Shown here: piece by piece, positions 8,444-15,855 of the stretch
Numbering within the stretch: the first letter of the stretch is position 1
How the letters are laid out: each line of letters starts with the position of its first letter
Translations under genes and position numbers: made by a program
The notes under the pieces: model-generated
Told to the model about the DNA's origin: nothing
Databases searched by the model: none
What the model saw: the letters and a program-made list of their open reading frames with translations, nothing else
NCBI RefSeq assembly: GCF_025999835.1
Contig: NZ_AP025628.1
Span: forward strand, 2,418,001-2,482,000
Reading direction: 5' to 3'
Origin: Caldinitratiruptor microaerophilus
GTDB lineage: Bacteria > Bacillota > Sulfobacillia > Symbiobacteriales > ZC4RG38
DNA: 64,000 nt

Positions 8444-9001
8444 TTGAAGCTGCGGATCGCGGTGGGCTCCACGAACCCGGCCAAGGTGGCGGCGACCCGG
8501 GCGGTGCTCGAACGGGCGTTCCCCCAGGCGGAGGTCGTCCCGGTCGAGGTCCCGAGCGGGGTCCCGGCGCAACCCGTCGGTGAGGACGAGACGGCGGCCG
8601 GCGCCCGGCAGCGCGCCCGGCTCGCCCTGGCGGCGGTTCCGGGGGCTTTCCTCGGCGTCGGCCTCGAGGGGGGCATCGACCGGGAGGGCCACCTCCTCAA
8701 CTGCTGCGCCATCGCCACGCCGGATGGGGCCGTGCACGTCGCCTGGGGGGTGCGGTTCCCGCTGCCGCCCCTGGTCGTCCGCCGCGTCCTGGCCGGCGAG
8801 GAGCTCGGGGCCGTCATGGACGAGGTGAGCGGCATCCCGAAGAGCCGGCAGACCCTCGGGGCGGTCGGGATCCTCACCGACGGGCTCCTGACCCGCGACG
8901 CGATGTGGCAGCCGGCGATCGCCTGCGCGCTCGCCCCGGTGCTGCACCCGGAACTCTACGATCCCGGCGGACGGGCCGCCCGGCCCGGACCGCGCCGTTA
9001 G
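8444..9001 (+). CDS. yjjX: Inosine/xanthosine triphosphatase (YjjX/DUF84 family)
   Basis: A 185-residue house-cleaning NTP phosphatase expected to hydrolyse non-canonical ITP and XTP (or related nucleotides). It begins with IAVGSTNPAKVAATRAVLER, the family nucleotide-binding N-terminus, followed by VGEDETAAGARQRARLAL and GVGLEGGID with the acidic metal-binding residues. The C-terminal tail is Arg/Pro-rich. The start is TTG 8444, supported by the AGGGGGGA site. It is divergent from yyaC and convergent with the membrane-protein operon; a shared hairpin follows at 9034-9054. Confidence 0.85.
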   Translation: MKLRIAVGSTNPAKVAATRAVLERAFPQAEVVPVEVPSGVPAQPVGEDETAAGARQRARLALAAVPGAFLGVGLEGGIDREGHLLNCCAIATPDGAVHVAWGVRFPLPPLVVRRVLAGEELGAVMDEVSGIPKSRQTLGAVGILTDGLLTRDAMWQPAIACALAPVLHPELYDPGGRAARPGPRR

Positions 9002-9033
9002 GCCCCGCGGCGCGGGGACCGGCAGACGAACGA

Positions 9034-9054
9034 CCCCCCGGTCGGACCGGGGGG
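9034..9054. terminator. Bidirectional hairpin terminator
   Basis: A perfect GC-rich hairpin, CCCCCCGGTC-GGACCGGGGGG, lies between the convergent ends of yjjX and the 9080-9436 gene. The minus-strand side is followed by a short T-rich tract. No gene overlaps it. Confidence 0.6.
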
Positions 9055-9079
9055 CCGGCAGATCGCCTTGCCCGCGACA

Positions 9080-9436
9080 CTACTGCTCGAAAGCCAGGAA
9101 GACCGGCGGGAACGTCAACAGGAACCCCAGGGCGACAAGGATCAGGGTCCACCGCCACGCCTTGTGGAAGTCGATGTCCACGCCGCGCCAGCGGTTGGCG
9201 GCCACCGCCCAGGCCACGAGCCAGACGATCACCGCCCCGAGAGCCTTTCCGGAGAGCGGCCCCACCGGGTCCGACCAGGTCAGGAAGGCCTTGAACCCGG
9301 CACTGATCTCCGTCAGCGTCGTGAACAACCCGAGAGCGAACGATCCGATTCCCGCCGCCACCAGGGCTGCCGCCGCCGGCCCGTTGGGCCGGGAGGCCGT
9401 CTCCGGACCATCGGTTGGGTTACGGCTGATGCCCAT
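9080..9436 (-). CDS. Small membrane protein of unknown function (downstream partner)
   Basis: A 118-residue protein with about three membrane segments: AAAALVAAGIGSFALGLFTT, LGAVIVWLVAWAVAANRW and WTLILVALGFLLTFPPVFLAF. I do not recognise the family. It begins at ATG 9436 just after a GGAGGAT-type site and lies 28 bases downstream of a second membrane protein in the same direction, so they are probably co-translated partners. The pair follows a histidine kinase and response regulator. One His (DIDFHKAW) lies near the last helix. A respiratory or redox membrane complex is possible but unproven. Confidence 0.7.
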   Translation of the reverse strand: MGISRNPTDGPETASRPNGPAAAALVAAGIGSFALGLFTTLTEISAGFKAFLTWSDPVGPLSGKALGAVIVWLVAWAVAANRWRGVDIDFHKAWRWTLILVALGFLLTFPPVFLAFEQ

Positions 9437-9464
9437 CGTGATCCTCCTTCCGGCGGGATCGCCG

Positions 9465-9977
9465 TCACCGGGTGGGGGCCATCTTGTTCAGGAAGGCCCC
9501 GAAGACGCCGGCGACCCCAGCTGCGACGAAAGCGAGCGAGTAGAGCACCATCGCGACCTTGCGGACCCGGTCCTCGTGGGCCAGCCGGCGGCCGTAGTAC
9601 CAGATGACGTACGCAACCGCCGTGGCCAGGATCGGAGCAATCCAGGCGACGTGCTCCTTCCACTCCATCCCGAACTCGTGCCAGAGCTTGGTGCTCTCGT
9701 TGGCCAGAAGCAGGGAACGGGGGCTGTCGGGCGTCTTGGCGCGGTACCACGGGTACACGATGAAGGTGCCGGAGAAGACCGTGAGCCAGGCGGTCACGGC
9801 CATGATCCAGGTGCCGGCCACGAGCCGGCCCATGCGCTCGCGGATGCCCTCCGGCGTCACCAGCTCCGGCCGCAGGCTCCACAGGCCGGCCAGTCCACCG
9901 CCGAAGGCCAGGAGGAACAGCGTGCCCAGGATCAGACCGTGAAGAACCGTCCAGGTCTCCCGAACGGACAGTTCCAT
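9465..9977 (-). CDS. Four-helix membrane protein of unknown function
   Basis: A 170-residue protein with four predicted membrane segments, beginning MELSVRETWTVLHGLILG. Histidines occur in the first helix (VLHG) and just before the third (LWHEFGMEWKEHVAW), a spacing that could ligate haem, though no known cytochrome signature is present. ATG 9977 is preferred because a GGGAGTGAGG site precedes it; longer readings have a Pro-rich, non-membrane start. It follows the two-component system by about 140 bases and precedes another small membrane protein. The pair may be the target of that system. Confidence 0.72.
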   Translation of the reverse strand: MELSVRETWTVLHGLILGTLFLLAFGGGLAGLWSLRPELVTPEGIRERMGRLVAGTWIMAVTAWLTVFSGTFIVYPWYRAKTPDSPRSLLLANESTKLWHEFGMEWKEHVAWIAPILATAVAYVIWYYGRRLAHEDRVRKVAMVLYSLAFVAAGVAGVFGAFLNKMAPTR

Positions 9978-10091
9978 GACCTCACTCCCCCTCGGACCGC
10001 CAGGTTGGACGGCAGGGGTCGGTCGCGGCGCCGCTACCGTTCCCTCTGTCCCCATTCTCCAGCCGGCAACACCCCCGGCCCAGTGTCGGAC

Positions 10092-10111
10092 GTCCCCGAG
10101 AACCGTGGGAC
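10092..10111. promoter_or_regulatory. Inverted repeat between response regulator and membrane genes
   Basis: GTCCC (10092-10096) and GGGAC (10107-10111) are arranged as an inverted repeat with a 10-base gap. It lies in the 140-base interval upstream of the 9977 gene and directly after the LuxR-type regulator. It is a plausible but untested operator for that regulator. Five-base arms are short for such GC-rich DNA. Confidence 0.3.
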
Positions 10112-10116
10112 ATCTG

Positions 10117-10869
10117 TCACCTTCCCGGACGCAGCCCGGGGCCGGCGATGCCCGCCCGCACCGCGTACGCGGCTGCCTCGGCGCGGTTGCGGAAACCGTA
10201 CCGGCCCAGTATCTCGCTGAGGTAGTTGCGGACCGTCTTCTCGCTCAGGAAGAGGGTGCGCCCGATCTCCCGGTTGGTCATCCCCCGAGCGACGCACTCG
10301 AGGATCCGGCGCTCCTGGGCAGTCAGCCGGGACGGGTCCGGGCCCATCGCGGGCGGCTCCGCCGATCCGCGCGCCGGCGCGGCCCCCGCGCCCCGAGCCC
10401 CCTGCATGGCCTCGGCCAGCATCGGCCCGAGTGACGGGTCCAGAGCCATGCCGCCGCGGGCCACGGTGCGAATGGCGGCAAGGAGAGCGCCGTTGTCCAG
10501 GTCCTTCAGGATGTATCCCCGCGCGCCCGCCGTGACGGTTTCGACCAGTGCGTGCCGATCGGCGAACGACGTCAGGATGACCACCCGTACCTCGGGAAAC
10601 CGCCGGTGCAACTCCCGGCAAACGGAGACCCCGTCGCGGTCGGGAAGGCGCAGGTCGAGAAGCACCACGTGGGGCTGCGATCGCTGCGCCACGGCAAGGG
10701 CCTCCTCACCGGTGGCGGCCTCTCCCACCACCTCGATGTCCGGCTCCCGGGCCAGCAGCGCGCGCAGGCCCAAGCGGACGACCCCGTGGTCGTCGACCAC
10801 GATGACCCTGACCTGCTGGGCGGCAGGCGAGGAGGTTTCAGCCGGCAGCGGTGTGGAGTTCGGTGCCAC
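10117..10869 (-). CDS. NarL/LuxR-family response regulator
   Basis: A regulator of about 250 residues. The receiver domain contains VRVIVVDDHGVVRLGLRALL, the phospho-acceptor Asp in VVLLDLRLPDRDG, and the conserved Lys in GARGYILKDL. After a Pro/Ala-rich linker comes a C-terminal LuxR helix-turn-helix, LTAQERRILECVARGMTNRE then FLSEKTVRNYLSEIL. GTG 10869 is chosen from the GGGGGG upstream; it overlaps the end of the kinase gene by 32 bases, implying translational coupling. It probably controls the two membrane proteins downstream or respiratory genes elsewhere; the signal is unknown. Confidence 0.92.
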   Translation of the reverse strand: MAPNSTPLPAETSSPAAQQVRVIVVDDHGVVRLGLRALLAREPDIEVVGEAATGEEALAVAQRSQPHVVLLDLRLPDRDGVSVCRELHRRFPEVRVVILTSFADRHALVETVTAGARGYILKDLDNGALLAAIRTVARGGMALDPSLGPMLAEAMQGARGAGAAPARGSAEPPAMGPDPSRLTAQERRILECVARGMTNREIGRTLFLSEKTVRNYLSEILGRYGFRNRAEAAAYAVRAGIAGPGLRPGR

Positions 10870-12382
10870 GGCGCATGCCCCCCAGGTCCCCGGCTTCGAA
10901 TTCGCCCAGCGGCAGGTAGGCGACCACCTGCGCGCCCTCACCGGGCGCGGAGTGAACCTGCCACACCCCGCCGCGCGCCTCCACTCGCTGGCGCATGTTG
11001 TCCAGGCCCTGACCCTGACTGGCGCTTCCGGCCACGAACCCCCGGCCGTCGTCGGACACGCGCACCAGGAGCGTGGCCTCCGACCGGGCGACCACCACCC
11101 GCGCCCGCCGGGAGCCCGAGTGCCGGACCACGTTCGACAGCGCTTCCCGCAGCAGGGCGATCACGTCGTCCCGCAGTGCGCGGGGCACGGGCGGCTCTGT
11201 AGCGCCGGAGCCGGAACTGGCGGGCTCGAGCCCGTCGAACTCGAGGTCGACCACCAGTCCCGTCAGGCAGGATACCTGCCGGACCAGGGCGCCGATCTCG
11301 GCGGCCAGCTCGTTCCAGGTCAGGCTCGTCACCCCGGTCCGCAGGCCTTGTACGTAGCCGCGCAGTTCTGTCACGGCTGCCGACAACGCGTCGGCAGCCT
11401 CGCGCACCAAGGTCCGCGCGCCGGCCAGGCTCTCATCCCTCCTGGCATCGTCCGGCCCCGCCGGGCCGCCGCCGAGGTCGTCGAGCACCACCCCGACCTG
11501 CCGGAGGGCGAGACCCGCCCCGTACAGCGTCTGCATGATCCCGTCGTGAAGCTCCCGGGCGATCCGCGTGCGCTCGCACAGGACGGCCCGCTCCTCCTCG
11601 GCCCGACGGAGTCGCGCTTCCACTTCCCACCGGAAGATCTCCAGAAGCCGTAGCATGCAGAAGGCGACACCCAGGCCCGCCGCCCCGCGCACGAGTTTCA
11701 CCGGGAACCCGAACACGGCGAGAAACGACTCCTCGTTCATGACGGACGCAGGGAAGAAAGCCTGGCGGGGGACCACAAGTCCCCCCGCAAGGGCGTAGGC
11801 GGCGAAGGAGAGGCTCGCGCCGCGCAGATATGGTAGCCACCGTCCGCGGTCCAGCCGGCCGATCTCCCCTCCCTGCCTGGAGAGCCCGACCGCAGCCAGC
11901 GCCGCCGCAGGGAAACCGAGGAGATACCGTGACCAGACCTCCGCTGCGGCGAACCAGCTGTGCAGCTCCACCCCGGGACGGATGAGCGGGTAGGCGAGGA
12001 AGAACACGATCCACACGGCGACGACGGCGACGGGCACCCCCGTGGTCCGGCGCTCGGGCGGGTGTTCGCCGGACACGAGCAGGATGCCGAAGCGGAGAAG
12101 GAAGCCGAACGAGAGTGCGGTGGCGACGGTCTTGAGTCCGACCAGCAGGGGGACCAACCGCTCCGCCGCGGAACCGTAGTACAGGGGAATGAAGACCGCG
12201 CCCCAGTCGGCCGCTGCGTGCACGATGGCGAACGCCGCCAGCGCGGGCAGGGACCGCGCCAGGGTGAACCGGGTCTGCCAGAGTCGCCCCTGCAGGGCAA
12301 TGCCCACGCCCAGGGTGAAGAAGGCCAGCGCGTAGGCGAAGTTGACGGCCGGCATGTTGGCGTCCCAGAAACCGCTCGACAC
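10838..12382 (-). CDS. Sensor histidine kinase (HisKA_3 class) with multi-pass membrane sensor
   Basis: A 514-residue kinase. Roughly the first 290 residues hold seven or eight membrane segments (for example VNFAYALAFFTLGVGIALQG and VAVVAVWIVFFLAYPLIRPG), with no separate extracellular domain, so it may sense within or near the membrane. The phospho-acceptor is in ARELHDGIMQTLYGAGLALR. The ATPase domain has EALSNVVRHSGSRRARV (N box) and VSDDGRGF (G1). The start is GTG 12382, 10 bases after AAGGAGGG. It pairs with the overlapping response regulator gene. The ligand cannot be read from the sequence. Confidence 0.9.
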   Translation of the reverse strand: MSSGFWDANMPAVNFAYALAFFTLGVGIALQGRLWQTRFTLARSLPALAAFAIVHAAADWGAVFIPLYYGSAAERLVPLLVGLKTVATALSFGFLLRFGILLVSGEHPPERRTTGVPVAVVAVWIVFFLAYPLIRPGVELHSWFAAAEVWSRYLLGFPAAALAAVGLSRQGGEIGRLDRGRWLPYLRGASLSFAAYALAGGLVVPRQAFFPASVMNEESFLAVFGFPVKLVRGAAGLGVAFCMLRLLEIFRWEVEARLRRAEEERAVLCERTRIARELHDGIMQTLYGAGLALRQVGVVLDDLGGGPAGPDDARRDESLAGARTLVREAADALSAAVTELRGYVQGLRTGVTSLTWNELAAEIGALVRQVSCLTGLVVDLEFDGLEPASSGSGATEPPVPRALRDDVIALLREALSNVVRHSGSRRARVVVARSEATLLVRVSDDGRGFVAGSASQGQGLDNMRQRVEARGGVWQVHSAPGEGAQVVAYLPLGEFEAGDLGGMRRGTELHTAAG

Positions 12383-12530
12383 GATCCGGCTTCCCTCCTT
12401 CTCCCGGCGAGCGCCGCCCGGGCTCACTTTACTGAATAACGCACGGCGAGGTAGACCCGTATGGTCCGAAGGAAGCGGCACGATCGTTCAGTCGGGGGAG
12501 TCCACCCACCGGACGGGCTGCCGCACGCGG

Positions 12531-12561
12531 GGACCCCCGCCGGCCTGGCCGGCGGGGGTCC
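12531..12561 (-). terminator. Hairpin downstream of sigma factor gene
   Basis: The arms GGACCCCCGCCGG and CCGGCGGGGGTCC around a 5-base loop form a near-perfect hairpin 18 bases past the sigma factor stop. It separates that gene from the histidine kinase gene. There is no clear U-run, so efficiency is uncertain. Confidence 0.55.
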
Positions 12562-12578
12562 TCAGCCACTCCGGCAAG

Positions 12579-13094
12579 CTAGGCGCTCAGCGCCCGCCGG
12601 ATGCGGCGGAGTCCCTCCTGGTACTTGCGCGAGATGTGGCTGCCGTGGCATCCTGCCTCCCTCGCGAGCTCCACTGCCGACCGGCCGTACACGAGCCGGG
12701 CCTCGACGACGGGTCCGCCCACCTCGCGGACGAGGCGAACGAGGTCCTCGTACTGGACCCCGGCCGCCAGGTCCGGTTCGTAGGCGATGAGGCCCGCGTA
12801 GGTGAGGTGATCCGTCTCCGGCACCTCCTCCTCCAGCGAGATGATCACGCCGGGGGGATGCCAGCGGCGCAAGCGCCGCATGAACATGCGCACCTCGTTC
12901 GTGATCACTGGCCACGCGTAGGCCGAGAACGGCACGTTGCGGCCGGAGTCATACGTCCGGCAAGCCTTCCACAGACCGACCAGCGCTTCGTTGCGGATGT
13001 CGTCGTGGTGCATCGGGAGTGCCCTGGACAAGAACCGTGCCGCGACTGCATACGCGAGGGGGACGTTTGCCACGAACCGCTCCTCTGGTGTCAC
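12579..13094 (-). CDS. RNA polymerase sigma factor, sigma-70 family (region 2 plus region 4)
   Basis: A protein of about 171 residues. Region 2 is seen in MHHDDIRNEALVGLWKACRT then FSAYAWPVITNEVRMFMRRL, which contains the core-binding and -10 recognition helices. The C-terminal region 4 is SAVELAREAGCHGSHISRKY followed by a basic helix, resembling the helix-turn-helix of small sporulation or alternative sigma factors. GTG 13094 is preferred because GGAGGTGAG lies 4-8 bases upstream. No anti-sigma gene is adjacent. The specific regulon cannot be named; the presence of spore genes elsewhere makes a sporulation or stress role plausible. Confidence 0.8.
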   Translation of the reverse strand: MTPEERFVANVPLAYAVAARFLSRALPMHHDDIRNEALVGLWKACRTYDSGRNVPFSAYAWPVITNEVRMFMRRLRRWHPPGVIISLEEEVPETDHLTYAGLIAYEPDLAAGVQYEDLVRLVREVGGPVVEARLVYGRSAVELAREAGCHGSHISRKYQEGLRRIRRALSA

Positions 13095-13435
13095 CGGGCT
13101 CACCTCCCGCAGCGGGGGGCTGCGACGCTGGAGACGAGGGGCAGCAGAGGTACGATTGCGGCTGGGGATCGGGAACCGGCCTCCACGAGCGGTAGGGTCC
13201 CGTGGAGGCCCGTCCTGTCCTCGCAATTCCGGCAATTTGGCTTACAGCAGTGCTCCGGGGAGGTGACCTGGGTCCAGTATACCAACCGGCGGGCCCGGGC
13301 GGCGGCCGGCCTGGGGCGCCTGGCAGCGCGTTGAAGCGGATGGCGGGCCGAGCGAACCGCTATGGCCGGCGTGGAACGTCGGCGGCAGCCTTTTCGCGGC
13401 CTGAGGCGGCCGGTGGCACGTCGCCAGCGTCCTTC
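13095..13435. other. Intergenic region without recognised gene
   Basis: These 341 bases separate the sigma factor start from the DinB-like stop. The minus strand has a TATACT hexamer near 13275, but no convincing -35 at 17 bases. A short open frame there encodes a Cys-rich stretch (EHCCKPNCRNCED) without a supported start. I see no RNA gene. Confidence 0.5.
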
Positions 13436-13912
13436 TCACCACGTGTCCCCGCCACCGGGCGGGGGCCAGGCCCCGAGCATGCGTCGCAGGAGCACGACCT
13501 GGCCGGCGTGGTAGCTGTTGTGGGCAGCGATCATCTGCAAGCTCTCTGCCCGCGTCCGGCCGGGGCGGGCGTGGATCTCGGCGGTGAGGTCCCCCTTCGC
13601 CAGCCGCATGGCCTCGTCGAGCCCGGCGATGAAGCGCTCGACCGCCCGCCGCCACTCCGCCTCGTCCCGCGGCGCCTCCTCCTTCGGCCAGGATTCCTCC
13701 GCGTGCTCGGGTACAGGGGGGTCCTCCCCCCGCAGCTGCGCCAGGGAGAAATCCTGCCAGAAGATCATGTGGCCGAGAATCTGCCAGATGCTGTGCGGAC
13801 TGCCGCCAGGCCGCAGGCCCACGAGCCGCCAGTCGAGCCCCTCGAACACCCTGGCGGGTTGCACGTGTGCACCGCGTCCCGCCAGGGCGTTTCGCAAGGT
13901 CCGGGACTGCAT
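13436..13912 (-). CDS. DinB-like (YfiT/DUF664) putative metal-dependent protein
   Basis: A 158-residue protein of the four-helix DinB superfamily. The metal-binding histidines appear as SIWQILGHMIFWQDFSLAQL (His in helix 2) and AAHNSYHAGQVVLLRRMLG (HxxxH-like pair near the C-terminus). Members act in damage responses or thiol (bacillithiol or mycothiol) chemistry, but the substrate is not predictable here. ATG 13912 follows a GGGGGTGGG site. It is a single gene flanked by an intergenic inverted repeat upstream. Confidence 0.75.
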   Translation of the reverse strand: MQSRTLRNALAGRGAHVQPARVFEGLDWRLVGLRPGGSPHSIWQILGHMIFWQDFSLAQLRGEDPPVPEHAEESWPKEEAPRDEAEWRRAVERFIAGLDEAMRLAKGDLTAEIHARPGRTRAESLQMIAAHNSYHAGQVVLLRRMLGAWPPPGGGDTW

Positions 13913-13966
13913 CTGCCCACCCCCAGCCCGACGCCTCAAACCTGTACGCCGCCTGACCCGGTCCAG

Positions 13967-13997
13967 TGTATCGCCTTTTTGTAATACTGACGATACA
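13967..13997. repeat. Inverted repeat upstream of DinB-like gene
   Basis: TGTATCG (13967-13973) and CGATACA (13991-13997) form a perfect 7-base inverted repeat around a 17-base AT-rich spacer. Its position, about 60-80 bases before the DinB-like start, suits an operator or an extended promoter element. It contains no open frame. Confidence 0.5.
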
Positions 13998-14122
13998 AAT
14001 GGCCCGAAGGTTCGCCGAAAAGCCAGGAAAAAAACGGAAGTCCCGCCTCGACCGCACCGGTTTCGAGGCCGGCGGCCCCGCCGTCCCGGCCGTCCCGGGG
14101 AGCCTTCCGGCGTCAAGAAACC

Positions 14123-14150
14123 GGCCGGGGCAGCTTCCGCTGCCCCGGCC
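14123..14150 (-). terminator. Terminator of the tRNA operon
   Basis: GGCCGGGGCAGC-TTCC-GCTGCCCCGGCC is a perfect 12-base stem. On the minus strand it is followed by GGTTTCTT. It lies 9 bases beyond the last tRNA (Ala). Confidence 0.8.
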
Positions 14151-14159
14151 TCACCGGTC

Positions 14160-14235
14160 TGGTGGAGCTGAGGGGAGTCGAACCCCTGACCTCGTGAATG
14201 CCATTCACGCGCTCTCCCAACTGAGCTACAGCCCC
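14160..14235 (-). tRNA. tRNA-Ala (GGC)
   Basis: The minus strand gives a full cloverleaf. The acceptor GGGGCTG pairs with CAGCTCC, the D arm is AGCTCAGTTGGGAGAGC, the anticodon GGC sits in stem GTGAAT/ATTCAC, and the T arm holds GGTTCGACTCC. CCA is encoded. It is the last gene of the five-tRNA operon. Confidence 0.97.
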
Positions 14236-14284
14236 GGGTCCTCGACCCGGGGCCGGCACCCGGAAGGTGCCGGCCCCGAAGCGC

Positions 14285-14360
14285 TGGAGCGGGTTACGAG
14301 ACTCGAACTCGCGACCTCCACCTTGGCAAGGTGGCGCTCTACCAACTGAGCTAAACCCGC
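14285..14360 (-). tRNA. tRNA-Gly (GCC)
   Basis: The acceptor GCGGGTT pairs with AACCCGC, the anticodon is GCC within CCACCTTGCCAAGGTGG, and the T loop is GTTCGAGTC. The 3' CCA is encoded. A spacer of about 50 bases separates it from tRNA-Ala. Confidence 0.97.
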
Positions 14361-14445
14361 CCGAAGCGAGACACCGGCGGACGCCCACCGGGGGACCGAG
14401 CCGCCGGGTCCGCTCCTCACGGACCCGACGCCCGGCCAAGCTTCC

Positions 14446-14521
14446 TGGTGGACCGCGTAGGACTCGAACCTACAACCGTCCGATTAAGAGTCGGATGCTC
14501 TACCAATTGAGCTAGCGGTCC
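14446..14521 (-). tRNA. tRNA-Lys (CTT)
   Basis: The acceptor GGACCGC pairs with GCGGTCC, the anticodon loop CTCTTAA reads CTT, and the T arm holds GGTTCGAGTCC. CCA is encoded. The D arm is AGCTCAATTGGTAGAGC. Confidence 0.97.
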
Positions 14522-14527
14522 GTGTCT

Positions 14528-14603
<76 letters not shown>

Positions 14604-14642
14604 ACGGCGGACCGGCGGTTCCGCCGGCCCGGCCTCTTGTTC

Positions 14643-14717
14643 TGGCTCCGGCAGCAGGATTCGAACCTGCAACCCTCCGGTTAACAGCCGGATGCTCTAC
14701 CGTTGAGCTATGCCGGA
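14643..14717 (-). tRNA. tRNA-Asn (GTT)
   Basis: The acceptor TCCGGCA pairs with TGCCGGA, the anticodon GTT sits in CCGGCTGTTAACCGG, and the T loop is GTTCGAATC. CCA is encoded. It is the first gene of the operon, about 50 bases after the promoter. Confidence 0.97.
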
Positions 14718-14765
14718 ACGCTGCCCGGCGGGCACCCCGTGGCGCTCCCCGGAATCGCAACCTGG

Positions 14766-14794
14766 ATTGTACCACAGCCCTGGCGGTCGTGCAA
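14766..14794 (-). promoter_or_regulatory. Sigma-A promoter of the tRNA operon
   Basis: On the minus strand TTGCAC (14789-14794) and TACAAT (14766-14771) are separated by exactly 17 bases, about 50 bases before tRNA-Asn. Confidence 0.85.
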
Positions 14795-14865
14795 CCGGAA
14801 AAGCCCGCCAAAATGTTTTTGCAACGATCGGACGCCGCCCGCGTGCCGGGACCCCGCGGACCGGC

Positions 14866-15762
14866 TCACACGAGCCGGGCGATCCAGCGGTCGCGATCGC
14901 CGGGCAGGAGGTCGACCGGCGAAATCTCCACGAGCGTGTAGGCTCCGGGGTCCAGCCGCAGCGCGGCGCGGGCCGCGGCCACCATCACCTGGGCCGTGAG
15001 CGCGGGGTTGTGGATCCGCATCTCGAACCGCAGGAGCTGGTTGTGGGCCCCAGCCGAGACTCCCTTGCGCTCCACCACCACGCCGTGCCCCATGTCGGTC
15101 AGGTCGTCCACGTTCTCGACCCGGTACACCCGGGTCTCGTCGTGGACGAAGTACGGGTCGGTCTGGATGGCCGACTCGACCCGGTCGAAGTCGGCCCCGG
15201 GCTCGAGCTCCACGTACACGGCGCGGCGGTGCCGGCCCTGGCCCGCCGGCAGGGTCAGCGACAGGGCCTTGCGCACCCCCGGGATCGCCTTGACCGCGGC
15301 CGTGTGTCCCATGCTCATGCCGGGTCCGAAGTTCGTGTACGTGATGCCGCGGGAGGTCATCACCTCGAAGAGCGCCCGTATCACGGAGTCCGTCCCCGGA
15401 TCCCAGCCGGCCGCCAGGACGGCCACCGTCCCGCGGTCCCGGGCCAGGCGGTCCAGTTCCCGGCGCAGGGCCGGGATCTCCCCGTGGATGTCGTAACTGT
15501 CCACCGTGCGGATGCCCAGGCCCAGATAGTGGCGCGCGTGCTCCGGCACCTGGCGGCTGGGCACGGTGAGGAGCGCCACGTCCACCGGCCCCAGCTCGGC
15601 AGGGTCCTGCACGACCTTCACCCCGGGGAGGTCCGGAGCCGCCCCCGCCGCGGCGCGGCGCACCACGCCGGCCAGCTCGAGGTCGGGCGCCTGTCGGAGC
15701 GCCTCCACCGCGTACCGACCCACGTTGCCCAAGCCCACGACCGCTACCCGGCCCAGTGCCAT
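14866..15762 (-). CDS. ddh: meso-Diaminopimelate dehydrogenase
   Basis: A protein of about 298 residues catalysing NADPH-dependent reductive amination of tetrahydrodipicolinate to meso-DAP, a one-step route to lysine and the peptidoglycan cross-linker. The N-terminal Rossmann motif is VAVVGLGNVGRYAVEALRQ. Family blocks include VDSYDIHGEIPALRREL, LAAGWDPGTDSVIRALFEV and TNFGPGMSMGHTAAVKAI. The length matches known Ddh enzymes, including that of Symbiobacterium. ATG 15762 follows GGGAGGA; the upstream ATG at 15798 lacks a ribosome-binding site. It is a single gene between the tRNA operon and carB. Confidence 0.93.
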   Translation of the reverse strand: MALGRVAVVGLGNVGRYAVEALRQAPDLELAGVVRRAAAGAAPDLPGVKVVQDPAELGPVDVALLTVPSRQVPEHARHYLGLGIRTVDSYDIHGEIPALRRELDRLARDRGTVAVLAAGWDPGTDSVIRALFEVMTSRGITYTNFGPGMSMGHTAAVKAIPGVRKALSLTLPAGQGRHRRAVYVELEPGADFDRVESAIQTDPYFVHDETRVYRVENVDDLTDMGHGVVVERKGVSAGAHNQLLRFEMRIHNPALTAQVMVAAARAALRLDPGAYTLVEISPVDLLPGDRDRWIARLV

Positions 15763-15855
15763 CTCCGAGCGTTCCTCCCGCCCCTTCACGATTGACATCT
15801 TGACACAGACAGGATACCAGGTGGACCCGCCGCGGAAAAGGGCCCGACGGACGGC

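Noticed and set aside
12595-13285. Cys-rich short frame upstream of the sigma factor
   Set aside because: No supported start or ribosome-binding site, and it partly overlaps the sigma factor gene in another frame.
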